64,000 nt of DNA, from the NCBI GenBank assembly GCA_041402045.1, contig JAWKSZ010000019.1:1-64000 (forward strand), in the 5' to 3' direction. The stretch is from JAGQRJ01 sp041402045. GTDB lineage: Bacteria; Planctomycetota; J058. Positions within the stretch are counted from its first letter, which is position 1. The number at the start of each line of letters is the position of its first letter. The translations under genes and the position numbers were made by a program. This document shows, piece by piece, positions 47,091-55,893 of the stretch. The notes below the pieces were generated by a model that saw only the letters and a list, made by a program, of their open reading frames with translations, was not told the origin of the DNA and ran no database searches.

Positions 47091-50000
47091 AGGTCCTCGC
47101 GATCCGCGGCGAGAACCTGGCGAGCCTGGCCGGGGCCTTCGAGCTGGACCTGTCCGCCGAGCCCCTCGGCGGCTCGGGCCTGTTTGCGGTCACGGGTCCC
47201 ACGGGGGCGGGGAAGTCCACCCTGCTCGACGCGCTGTGCCTCGCGCTCTACGACCGCACGCCGCGGCTGGGCGGGCGCGGGGGGACGCCGGTGGGGTATC
47301 GCCACCCGCGCGACGCCGACGACCTGCGCAGCCACGACCCGCGCGGGATCCTGCGCCGCGGCGCGGGGGAAGGGTTCGCGGAGGTGGACTTCGTGGGGCG
47401 CGGCGGGCGGCGCTATCGGGCGACGTGGCGCGTGCGCCGCGCGCGCGGGCGGCCGGACGGTCGCCTCCAGCCCCAGTCGCTGGAGCTCACGGACCTCGAC
47501 GAGGCGCAGCCCCTGGGCGGGCACACCAAGACCGAGACCCTGGCCGCGATCGAGCAGGCCGTCGGCCTCGACTACGACGCGTTCGCGCGCTCGGTGCTCC
47601 TGGCCCAGGGGGAGTTCGCCGCGTTCCTGCGCGCGGACGCCGCCGACCGCGCGGCGCTCCTGGAGCGGCTGAGCGGGAGCGCGCTCTACGGGCGGGTCTC
47701 GAGCCTGGCGCACGCGCGCGCGCGCGAGGCGCGAGAGGCGGTGCGGCTGCTCGAAGCGCGCGGCGAGGCGGTGACCCTCCTCGACCCCGAGCGGCGCGAG
47801 GCGCTGACGCGGGCGCGGGACGCCGCCGAGGTCGCGACCGGGGAGGCCCGGGAGGCGCTGAGCGCCCTCGAGCAACGCCAGCGGGCGCTCGCGGAGCGGG
47901 ACCTCGCGCGCGAGGAGTCCCGGGCCGCGGAGGCGGCGCTCGGCGCTGCGCGGACCGCCCACGAGGCGGGGGCGACGCTGCGTGCGGCCTGCGCGGAGGC
48001 GGAGCGGGCGCTGCCGCTGCGACCGCTGCGGGACGCGGCCCTGAGCTCCGAGGCCGCGCGGGTCGAGGCCGTCGTCGAGGCGGAGGCCGGGGTCGTCGCG
48101 CGCCAGGCAGCCGAGGAGGCCCTCGCCCAGGCGCAGCGGGCCGCGCAGAGCGCGGAGGAGGTGCTGCGCTCGACGCGGGAGAGCAACGCCGACCTGGCCC
48201 GCGCCGTCGCGCGGGCGCGCGCGCTGGACGCGCAGCTCGCCGTGGCGCGGGTGGAGCAGACCCGCGCGCAGGACGCGCAGGACGCGGCGGTCCGGGCGCG
48301 AGGGGCCGCCGTCGAGGGCCTCGAGGCCGCGCGAGCCGCGCTCCACGAGGCGCAGGCCGCGGCAGACGCCGCGGCGCAGGCGCTGGGAGCGCAGGTGCTG
48401 GGCGCCGGCCTCGCGCGCACCCGAGACGCGTGGGAGCCGTCGCTGGCGCGCTTCCTCGAGCGGGCGCAGGCGCGGGAGCGCGCCCTCGCCGTGCGCGCGG
48501 AGCGCCTGCAAGCCGTGGACGGGCTGCGGGGGGCCGACGCCGCGCGGGCCGAGGAGCTCGCGGAGGCGCTCGCGGCTCGGGAGCAGGCGCAGGAGGCCTT
48601 GGAGGCCGTTCCCCCGAGCGACCCCGGCGCGCTGGAGCGGCTGGCGGAGGCGCGCCGGAGGAGCGCGACCTTGGCCCAGGCCAGCGCTGAGGCGCGCGAC
48701 GCTCGGGAGTTGGCGGAGGCGGCAGCGGCAGGCATGGCGGCGGCCGAGGAGGCGCTCACCAGGGTTCGGGCCGACGCGGACGCTGCGCGCGCGACGCTGG
48801 CCCAGGCCCGTGAGGAGGTCCAGGCAGGACGGGGGTCGGTCGCGGCGATCGAGCGCACCCTGGACCTGACCGCTCACCGCGCCGACCTGGAGCCACACCA
48901 CCCTTGCCCGCTGTGCGGGGCGACCGAGCACCCCTACGCCCAGGCGTTGCCGCCCCTGGATCGGCTGCTCGGCGAGGAGCGCGAGCGGCTGCGGGCAGCG
49001 GAGGCGCGGGCCAGCGAGTGCGCGACCCTTCTCGAGGCTCTGGCGGGTGACCTGGCGCGGGAGTCCGAGCGCCGGGGCATGCACGAGTCGCGGGCCGCGG
49101 AGGCGTCCGCGCGGCGGGACGCGGCGGCGGCGATCTGGAGCGCGGCGGGCGACGCGCCGTGGCCGGTCGAGGTCGAGCTCCCCGCGGGCCTCGACGACCC
49201 AGGTGCACCCGAGGCGCTGGAGCGCCTGAGCCAGGGCCTGGCCCAGGCCGAGGCGGCGCAGCTCGTGCGGGCGGAGGCGCACGCGCAGGCTCGCACCCGG
49301 CGCGAGGCTGCCGACGTCGCCGTGCGGTCCGCGGAGCGACAAGCGCGCGAGGCGCGCGCGGGGCTGGAGGCGGCGGTCGCGGGTCTGGCTGAGATCGACG
49401 CCGAGGTGGGGGCCCTCGACGAGGGTCTGGAGCAGGACTACGCCGAGCTGGTCGCGGTCTGGCCCGAGTCGCTGGAGCCGGACGGCCTGCGCCGGGAGCC
49501 CGCTGCGTTCGCCGCGTCGCTGCGCAGGCAGGTCGAGGCGGCCCTGGCCGCAGAGCGCGAGGCGGCGCGGTTGGGCACGGCCCTGGAGCAGGCGCGAGCG
49601 CGCTGCGCCGAGGCCGAGGTGGCCCACGCCGAGCGCGTCCAAGCCTTGGCAGCCTGCGAGTCGGCGTTGCGCGAGCGGGCGCAGCGGGTCGAGGCGCTCC
49701 GCGCCGAGCGCGGCGCGGCGCTCGAGGGCGAGGCGGACGCGCGCGAGGCCCGCGGGCGCGAGGCCGAGGCGGCGTCCCTCGCTCGACACGACGAGGCGCG
49801 GCGGGCCCTGGCGGACGCCGAGCGGGAGCTGGCCCGCGCGAGCGAGCGGACCTCGCTCGCGCAGCGCAACGTGGAGCAGGCGACGCGCCGCGCCGAGACC
49901 GCGCGGAGCCAGGCCCAGGCGGCCCTCGCCTCCGCGGGCCTGACCCAGGAGGCGGCCGAGGAGGCCCTCGCTCGAGACCCCGCGTGGTTGCCTCAGCGTC

Positions 50001-50788
50001 GGGCGGAGCTGGAGCGGCTGGAGCAGGAACTCCGGGCGCGGGAGCGCGCGGCGACCCTCGCCGCGGATCACCTGCGGCGGCTGGAGGCGCGCCTGGAGGA
50101 AGGGCGGACGGGGGACGAGCTGGTGGCCGCCCTCGAAGCTGCTCGCGGGGAGGCGCGTGCGCGCTCTGCGGAGTGGGCGCGGCTCGAGGGTCAGCTCGGT
50201 GAGGACGCGCGCGCCCGCGAGCGCCACGCCTCCTTGGCCGCCGAGCTGGTCGCGGCGCGGGACGCCGCGCGGCCCTGGCTCGAGCTGGGGGAGCTGATCG
50301 GCTCCCACGACGGGAGCAAGCTGCGCAATTTTGCCCAGAGCCTGACCCTGGAGGCGCTCCTGGGTCGCGCCAACATGCACCTCGCGCACCTCGCGCCGCG
50401 ATATGCCCTCGAGCGCGTCGGCGGGCAAGACCTCGACCTGCAGGTCCTCGATCGCGACCTGGGGGACGAGGTGCGGCCCCTGCGCAGCCTCTCCGGTGGC
50501 GAGACGTTCCTCGTGAGCCTCGCCTTGGCGCTGGGTCTCGCGGGCGTCCGCGCCGCGGACACCCGGGTGGAGTCCCTGTTCATAGACGAGGGGTTCGGCA
50601 GCCTGGATCCCGCGAGCCAAGACCTGGCGCTCGAGGCGCTGGACGCCTTGCAGGCCCGGGGGCTCCAGGTCGGGGTGATCACCCACGTCCGCGCGCTCGC
50701 AGAGCGGGTGGCCGCGCGGGTCGAGGTGCAGCCCGTGGCCCAGGGCGAGAGCCGGCTGCGCGTCTCCAGCGGCCTCGCGCTGGTCTGA
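47087..50788 (+). CDS. sbcC: SbcC, SMC-like ATPase of the SbcCD nuclease
   Basis: A 1233-residue Rad50-like ATPase. Walker A GPTGAGKSTLLDALC is near residue 40. Two long Ala/Glu/Arg-rich coiled coils flank a zinc hook with Cys607 and Cys610 in HPCPLCG. The C-terminal lobe has the signature LSGGETFLVSLALALGLAG and Walker B VESLFIDEGFGSLDP. Starts at GTG 47087 in a GTGA overlap with sbcD, hence coupled synthesis. No frameshift over 3.7 kb, which is notable given the shifts in other genes. Confidence 0.96.
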   Translation: MKVLAIRGENLASLAGAFELDLSAEPLGGSGLFAVTGPTGAGKSTLLDALCLALYDRTPRLGGRGGTPVGYRHPRDADDLRSHDPRGILRRGAGEGFAEVDFVGRGGRRYRATWRVRRARGRPDGRLQPQSLELTDLDEAQPLGGHTKTETLAAIEQAVGLDYDAFARSVLLAQGEFAAFLRADAADRAALLERLSGSALYGRVSSLAHARAREAREAVRLLEARGEAVTLLDPERREALTRARDAAEVATGEAREALSALEQRQRALAERDLAREESRAAEAALGAARTAHEAGATLRAACAEAERALPLRPLRDAALSSEAARVEAVVEAEAGVVARQAAEEALAQAQRAAQSAEEVLRSTRESNADLARAVARARALDAQLAVARVEQTRAQDAQDAAVRARGAAVEGLEAARAALHEAQAAADAAAQALGAQVLGAGLARTRDAWEPSLARFLERAQARERALAVRAERLQAVDGLRGADAARAEELAEALAAREQAQEALEAVPPSDPGALERLAEARRRSATLAQASAEARDARELAEAAAAGMAAAEEALTRVRADADAARATLAQAREEVQAGRGSVAAIERTLDLTAHRADLEPHHPCPLCGATEHPYAQALPPLDRLLGEERERLRAAEARASECATLLEALAGDLARESERRGMHESRAAEASARRDAAAAIWSAAGDAPWPVEVELPAGLDDPGAPEALERLSQGLAQAEAAQLVRAEAHAQARTRREAADVAVRSAERQAREARAGLEAAVAGLAEIDAEVGALDEGLEQDYAELVAVWPESLEPDGLRREPAAFAASLRRQVEAALAAEREAARLGTALEQARARCAEAEVAHAERVQALAACESALRERAQRVEALRAERGAALEGEADAREARGREAEAASLARHDEARRALADAERELARASERTSLAQRNVEQATRRAETARSQAQAALASAGLTQEAAEEALARDPAWLPQRRAELERLEQELRARERAATLAADHLRRLEARLEEGRTGDELVAALEAARGEARARSAEWARLEGQLGEDARARERHASLAAELVAARDAARPWLELGELIGSHDGSKLRNFAQSLTLEALLGRANMHLAHLAPRYALERVGGQDLDLQVLDRDLGDEVRPLRSLSGGETFLVSLALALGLAGVRAADTRVESLFIDEGFGSLDPASQDLALEALDALQARGLQVGVITHVRALAERVAARVEVQPVAQGESRLRVSSGLALV

Positions 50789-50810
50789 CACGTAAGGGTC
50801 GGGGGCGAGC

Positions 50811-51569
50811 ATGGACGTGCAGCGCTTCGCGCGCCCCGACTGGTCGCCGCTGCCTCACCCGGGGTGCGAGGGCGTCGAGGGGCGCGTGCTCCTGGTCGGC
50901 GAGCACCTCGCGTTGGCCCAGCTGCGGTTTGCTCCCGGCGGAAGCCTTCACCCGCACAGCGCGGATCACAGGATCGACGTGCTCGTGCTGGAGGGCCGGG
51001 TCCACACTGCTGTGGGAGACGAACAGTCGGCGCTGGCTGCAGGAGAGCGGGTGCGCTGGCCTGCCGGGGTCGTGCACCGGTTGTGGGCGGGGAGCGACGC
51101 GGGCGCGACCACGCTCATGGTCGAGTACCTGCGGCCGACGCCCGCCCTCGCCCTTGCGCCAGAGCTGGACGCCCGTTGCTTCTGTGGGGGCGTGCGCCTG
51201 CGGGTGACGGCGCCGACCGAATTCTGTGGGCACTGTCATTGTGCGAACTGCCGGCTGGCCCACGGGGCGGCCTACGTCACCTGGACCTCGGTGCCCGAGG
51301 CGCAGTTCGCCTGGACCTCGGGCGAGACGCGGGTCCGCTGGTTCGAGTCGCGGCCGGGCACGCGCTGGGGCTTCTGCGGCGAGTGCGGGAGCTCGTTGCT
51401 CTACCGAAGCGAGGACGCGCCCGGGAGGATCTACGTCACCGCGGCGTCCTTCCCCGGCGGACTGGACCGAGCGCCCGAGTCCCATGTGAGCTGGGAGGAG
51501 CGCGTCGGCTGGCTCGAACCGACGCACCTCCCCTGCTACCGCGGGAAGACCGAGGAGCGGTTGGCATGA
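50811..51569 (+). CDS. Cupin-GFA fusion protein
   Basis: A 252-residue protein joining two domains usually encoded separately. Residues about 25-110 are a cupin (FAPGGSLHPHSADHRIDVLVLEGRV, then GERVRWPAGVVHRLWAG; the H-x-H and the distal His are present). Residues about 125-245 are a GFA/CENP-V-type zinc domain with RCFCGGVRLRV, FCGHCHCANCR and FCGECGSSLLY as its cysteine sets. GFA proteins bind zinc and some glutathione adducts; the fused cupin may sense or bind a small ligand. It overlaps the TetR gene by four bases. Function unproven. Confidence 0.82.
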   Translation: MDVQRFARPDWSPLPHPGCEGVEGRVLLVGEHLALAQLRFAPGGSLHPHSADHRIDVLVLEGRVHTAVGDEQSALAAGERVRWPAGVVHRLWAGSDAGATTLMVEYLRPTPALALAPELDARCFCGGVRLRVTAPTEFCGHCHCANCRLAHGAAYVTWTSVPEAQFAWTSGETRVRWFESRPGTRWGFCGECGSSLLYRSEDAPGRIYVTAASFPGGLDRAPESHVSWEERVGWLEPTHLPCYRGKTEERLA

Positions 51570-52186
51570 GGAACGCGGGGCTCAGCCGCGAGCGGGTGCT
51601 CCGTGCTGCCCTGGAACTGGTCGACGAGGAGGGGCTGAGTCAGCTCAGCATGCGTCGGCTGGGGGCGAGCCTGGGGGTGGAGGCCATGTCCCTCTACCGC
51701 TACGTCGCCAACAAGCGCGAGCTGCTGGACGCGCTCCACGGCGCGGTCCTGGACGAGGTCGCGCTCCCGGCACCCGGTGGCGGGTGGGAGGCAAGCCTGC
51801 GAGCGCTGGCCCGCGCGTTCCGTGTGGCGCTGGTGCGGCACCCCAACACCCTCCCGCTGTTCGCCACGCGGCCTGCGGTCGCAGCCTCGTCCCTGGCGTG
51901 GGTCGAGTCCGCGTTGGCGCTCCTGAGCGACGCGGGACTGCCCCAGGGCGAGCAGCTTGGCGCGTTGCACGCGGTGGTGGCGTTCGTCGTGGGCACGTGT
52001 CAGGCCCAGGCCGCGTGGGAGACCCTCGACCCGGAGCCTGTGGACTACGCGGGGCTGCCGCCGGAGCGCTATCCCAACCTGGCGCGGCTGGTGCCGCTGC
52101 TCGCGGCCGAAGACCCCGAGGCGGAGTTCGAGCAGGGGCTCGAGCTCTGGATACGGGGGCTCCGGGCGCGTCTCGCGGAGCTGTAG
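51566..52186 (+). CDS. TetR-family transcriptional regulator
   Basis: A 206-residue regulator. The N-terminal HTH spans about residues 9-55 (LELVDEEGLSQLSMRRLG, then LGVEAMSLYRYVANKRELL). The C-terminal ligand domain resembles TetR_C (FRVALVRHPNTLPLFATRP). ATG 51566 overlaps the cupin-GFA stop (ATGA), so both are one operon. It probably senses a small hydrophobic molecule and represses this operon or the adjacent symporter. No operator palindrome was identified with confidence. Confidence 0.9.
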   Translation: MRNAGLSRERVLRAALELVDEEGLSQLSMRRLGASLGVEAMSLYRYVANKRELLDALHGAVLDEVALPAPGGGWEASLRALARAFRVALVRHPNTLPLFATRPAVAASSLAWVESALALLSDAGLPQGEQLGALHAVVAFVVGTCQAQAAWETLDPEPVDYAGLPPERYPNLARLVPLLAAEDPEAEFEQGLELWIRGLRARLAEL

Positions 52187-52268
52187 CCCGGACAGCGAGC
52201 TACGGAGCGGGGTCGCGCCCACTTCCTCTCAGATCTCGCTACCCTGGGCACCCTGAAGGAGGTGCGCC

Positions 52269-54344
52269 ATGCTCTCGGGCGTCGACCTGGCCATTGTGAT
52301 CGGGTTCCTGGTGCTGGTGACCGTGGTGGGCTACATGCTCTCGAAGGTCGCCTCCGAGGGGATCGAGAGCTACTTCCTCGGCGGGAACAAGATCCCATGG
52401 TGGTTGCTCGGCGTGTCGACCGCGACCTCCAACTTCGACATGAGCGGGACCATGGTGATCGTGGCCATGGTGTTCGCGCTGGGCTACAAGGGCTTCCTGG
52501 TCGAGATCCGAGGAGGGGTGGGCTTGTCCCTGGCGTTCCTCGTGGTGTTCCTGGCCAAGTGGTTGCGGCGTAGCCGCGTCATGACCTCGGCCGAGTGGAT
52601 GAAGCTCCGCTTCGGGACCGACGAACAGGGCAAGACCGCGCACCTGGTGAGCACGATCGTGTACCTCGTGCTCTCGGTGGGCATGATCGCCTACTTCGCC
52701 GAGGGCGCCGGGAAGTTCCTGGTGGCCTACATGCCGCCGGAGTGGGTGCAGACCGAGGGCGCGAAGGCCACGGCCCAGTTCCTGTGCACCACGGGAATGG
52801 TCCTGATCGGGCTGTTCTACACGCTCATGTCCGGCCTCTACGGCGTGGTGTTCACCGACGTGATCCAAATGGTGCTCCTGACCTTCACCGCGATCTACAT
52901 TTCGGTGAAGGGCTTCGCGGCGCGCAGCGCGGTGGAGGTGCTCCCCGAAGGGTTCTTCGATCTCGACCTGGAGTCCCCTGCGGCGGGCCTTGGGCAGGGA
53001 CTCTTGAGTGGCAACCCCGAGGAGTGGACGCCGATCTTCGGAATGTTCGGACTGTGCGTCCTGTGTTGGGTGTTGCGCACCACCCTGGAGGGCTTCGGCG
53101 GCGTCGGCGGCTACACCGACCAACGCTTCTTCGCGGCGCGCTCCGAGCGCGAGGCGAGCCTGATCGGGCTGGAGGCGATCGTGCTCTCCATGTTCCGCTG
53201 GACCATGGTCGCGGGGCTCGTGGTCCTCGGCTACGCGTTGGTCCAAAAGGGTGGCAGCGTGGGCGAGACGATCGCCGCGGACCCAGAGAACGTATTGCCC
53301 TATGTGTTTGGGGAGTATCTCCCCAGCGGCATTCGCGGGCTCGTTATCGCGGGCATGATCGCGGCCGCCATGTCCACCTTCGACTCGACCCTCAACGCTG
53401 GGGCCGCGTACTTCGTGAAGGACCTCTATCACTCGTACATCAACCAGGAGGCGACGCCGGCTCAGCTCATGAGCATGTCGCGCTGGGCGACGATCGGCCT
53501 GTGCGTGCTCGGGGTGGCCTCTGCCCTGGTGATCCCGGATATCAACACGATCTGGGGGTTCATTACCATGGGCTTGGGCATGCCCATGTTCATACCCCTC
53601 TGCTTGCGGTGGTACTGGCCACGCTTCAACGGCTATGGGTTCTCTGTCTCTTTGGGGATCGGCGTCATCACCGGCATCGTCATAAACGCCGGACTGCACC
53701 TCCCCATTTACTGGGGGGTGCCTGTGACGGTCGTCGTCGTGAGCGTCGCCGCGGTCGTGACGACGTACCTGACCGCACCCACCAAGGAGAACGTCCTCGT
53801 CAACTTCGCGATCCAGATCGATCCGTGGGGCTTCTGGGGCAGGTACCTCAAGATCGGTGAAGAGCGCGGCCTCGTGGATCGCACCTACGTCGAGACCTCG
53901 TTCGGCAAGAAGATGAACGACGTGCTCGCCGTGTTCTTCGTGCTTCCGTTCCAGCTCGCGCTGCTCCTCGGCGGCATGTCCCTGATCTTCCACGACTGGG
54001 TCAAGTTCGGCTTCTTCATGTGCGTGCTCGGCGTGAGCGTCGTGGGCATGTACTTCTTCTGGTGGCGCAACCTGGACAGCGAGGAAGAGGCCGCCGAGGA
54101 CGACAAGATCTACGAGCCTCTGCCCTCGGGCTGGGGGGAGATCGACGAGTACGTGGAGGCTCACGCCTCGGGCATGGGCCGGATCTCGGGCATGGGCTTC
54201 GTCGACGAGCCACCGCGAGAGACCTCGCAGGCAACCCCCACGCCTCCCTCCGCGACCACGGCGACGCCGCCGGCGTCCGAGCCACCCCACACCGAGGCCC
54301 CAAGCGCCTCGGAGTCCGAGCCACCCAAGCCCACGGAAGGCTAG
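52269..54344 (+). CDS. Sodium:solute symporter family transporter
   Basis: A 691-residue SSS-family symporter with about 13-14 membrane segments. The N-terminus (DLAIVIGFLVLVTVVGY, then SYFLGGNKIPWWLLGVS) and the TSNFDMSGTM region are typical. SGIRGLVIAGMIAAAMSTFDSTLNAG is the conserved TM8-9 segment with Na-site Ser/Thr. A non-membrane tail of about 70 residues rich in Pro, Ser, Thr and Glu ends the protein. AGGAGG (52257-52262) gives a strong start at ATG 52269. Substrate (sugar, carboxylate or amino acid) cannot be told. The coding sequence uses more A/T in third positions than its neighbours. Confidence 0.92.
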   Translation: MLSGVDLAIVIGFLVLVTVVGYMLSKVASEGIESYFLGGNKIPWWLLGVSTATSNFDMSGTMVIVAMVFALGYKGFLVEIRGGVGLSLAFLVVFLAKWLRRSRVMTSAEWMKLRFGTDEQGKTAHLVSTIVYLVLSVGMIAYFAEGAGKFLVAYMPPEWVQTEGAKATAQFLCTTGMVLIGLFYTLMSGLYGVVFTDVIQMVLLTFTAIYISVKGFAARSAVEVLPEGFFDLDLESPAAGLGQGLLSGNPEEWTPIFGMFGLCVLCWVLRTTLEGFGGVGGYTDQRFFAARSEREASLIGLEAIVLSMFRWTMVAGLVVLGYALVQKGGSVGETIAADPENVLPYVFGEYLPSGIRGLVIAGMIAAAMSTFDSTLNAGAAYFVKDLYHSYINQEATPAQLMSMSRWATIGLCVLGVASALVIPDINTIWGFITMGLGMPMFIPLCLRWYWPRFNGYGFSVSLGIGVITGIVINAGLHLPIYWGVPVTVVVVSVAAVVTTYLTAPTKENVLVNFAIQIDPWGFWGRYLKIGEERGLVDRTYVETSFGKKMNDVLAVFFVLPFQLALLLGGMSLIFHDWVKFGFFMCVLGVSVVGMYFFWWRNLDSEEEAAEDDKIYEPLPSGWGEIDEYVEAHASGMGRISGMGFVDEPPRETSQATPTPPSATTATPPASEPPHTEAPSASESEPPKPTEG

Positions 54345-54349
54345 GCCTC

Positions 54350-55798
54350 CTAGCGCTGCGTTGGTCTCGCTGAACCCTCTCCGCTGCGGTCTCCACCTCG
54401 GCGTCGGGCGCGCCAGCCGTCGACCTGGTCCCGGGCACGGTGCTCGCGCAGGAGTTGCAGGCTAGGGCCAAGGTCCAGGTCGCGCAGCGCGTTCACCACT
54501 GCGCGCAGGCGCCCTGCGGCGCCTAAGTCGAAGGGCTCCGCGACGGTCGCGTTCGTGGTCTTCGCGTGGGCGATCGAGTCCTCGACGCCCTGCGTGATTC
54601 GAGGGTCCACCCGCGGAGGACCTTGGCCGTCGTGGATCACCCGGCCGTCCGGGTCACGGAACACGAACACCCCTGCCTCTGCGGTGACCGAGTAGCCGCC
54701 CTCATGGAGGTAGGCGTGGTGGGTCGAGCACAGGAGCATGAGGTTGGCGAGGGACGTCGGCCCCCCGTCCGCCCAGTGCCGAACGTGGTGGGTGTCGACG
54801 TAACGCCAGTTGCAGCAACCGGGGAACCGACAGCCGCGGTCGCGCGCCCACAGCGCCTTGAGCAGCGCCCGGGTAGGTCCTCGGCTCTTGCGGCCCACGT
54901 CGAGCACGGCGCTCGGGCGCGACTCGAGGTCCTTGACCAGGAGGTCCGTACGTCCCCCTGCACAGCTCAGGCGGCGCGCGGCGTCGCCGCTGAGCCTGAG
55001 GCCGGACTGCAGCCACGACGCGCCTCCCGCCGAGCCCAACTCCAGGTCTTCAGGGGTGACGTGCACCAGCACGTCGTAGCGCCCAAAGATCGGCTCGCTG
55101 GCCTCGCGCTGCGCCTCCTCGAGGCTCCCGCGAAACACGCTCATGAACCGATCCACCCGTTGTCGGCGGTGCTCCGCAGGGCTCAGGGGCTCGACCGTGC
55201 GATCTGGCCCGCCGTGCTCGGCTTCCGCCTGCACGTCCAGCGCCTTCTTCACCAGGTCGAGTTCCTCGTCCAGCACGTCCGCGACGACGCGGCTCAACCC
55301 GCCCTGGAGCGGTTTGAGCGTGAGTCGGCGCGCCGCGAGCCTGCGCCGGGCTGCCGCGGCCGGGTCACTGGCGTTCTCTTCCGGGCTTCCCAACGCGATC
55401 TGCTGTTCAAGGCGCGCCAACGCCTTCCCCAGCTGGGGGGTGGGCAGGTCCACGGCCAAGCCGATCAAGGTGGATTCGTTGGCAGGATCACCGACCCGCG
55501 AGACCTTGCGCGCCTTGGCGAAGCTGATCTCGCCCGCGGCCAGCGCGCGATCGGTCTTCTGCAGGCGCTCGAGCGCCCGCGCCACCCGCAGCCGCTCGCG
55601 AGCCTCGCTCGGCGCCCAGCCAAACACGTGCACGAGGTAGTCGACGCAGGACGTCCAGCCCTCCCACGCCTGCGCCTCGTCGAAGGCGCGCAGGGCGACG
55701 CAGATACGCTGCTGCAGCGACGCCTCCGCCGTCGCCAGCGCGCCCAGTTCGCGCCGCAGCTCGTCTCGTTCTGCTCTTAGCCGTTCGGCTTCACCCAC
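54350..55798 (-). CDS. DUF222 / HNH endonuclease domain protein
   Basis: A 482-residue protein of the type seen in 13E12-like repeats. A coiled N-terminus (LRAERDELRRELGALATAE) leads into a helical DUF222-like domain. The HNH nuclease domain (about 320-375) follows: FPGCCNWRYVDTHHVRHWAD, then LANLMLLCSTHHAYLH, with the H-H and N...H metal residues present. Such genes multiply within genomes and may be selfish or act on DNA; their role is unsettled. Ends five bases from the symporter stop (convergent) and is divergent from the STN lipoprotein gene by 92 bp. Confidence 0.85.
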   Translation of the reverse strand: MGEAERLRAERDELRRELGALATAEASLQQRICVALRAFDEAQAWEGWTSCVDYLVHVFGWAPSEARERLRVARALERLQKTDRALAAGEISFAKARKVSRVGDPANESTLIGLAVDLPTPQLGKALARLEQQIALGSPEENASDPAAAARRRLAARRLTLKPLQGGLSRVVADVLDEELDLVKKALDVQAEAEHGGPDRTVEPLSPAEHRRQRVDRFMSVFRGSLEEAQREASEPIFGRYDVLVHVTPEDLELGSAGGASWLQSGLRLSGDAARRLSCAGGRTDLLVKDLESRPSAVLDVGRKSRGPTRALLKALWARDRGCRFPGCCNWRYVDTHHVRHWADGGPTSLANLMLLCSTHHAYLHEGGYSVTAEAGVFVFRDPDGRVIHDGQGPPRVDPRITQGVEDSIAHAKTTNATVAEPFDLGAAGRLRAVVNALRDLDLGPSLQLLREHRARDQVDGWRARRRGGDRSGEGSARPTQR

Positions 55799-55878
55799 AG
55801 CACCCTCGCGTCGAACAAAACACTAACACGCGAGGCCGACAACCCAGAACCTGCTTCGTCTGTGGGACTTGCCTCGGC

Positions 55879-55893
55879 TAACCTCCGTCCATG
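55879..55893 (+). promoter_or_regulatory. TANNNT -10 box for a probable leaderless transcript
   Basis: TAACCT (55879-55884), six bases, ATG 55891. No SD lies between, so a leaderless mRNA is predicted for the STN-domain lipoprotein. Confidence 0.5.

Noticed and set aside
45582..50788. sbcCD as a defence system
   Set aside because: Gene order and motifs are those of the housekeeping hairpin nuclease; no defence neighbours are present.
46766..50812. A 1348-codon minus-strand open frame across sbcC
   Set aside because: Antisense shadow; sbcC on the plus strand has complete Walker, hook and signature motifs.
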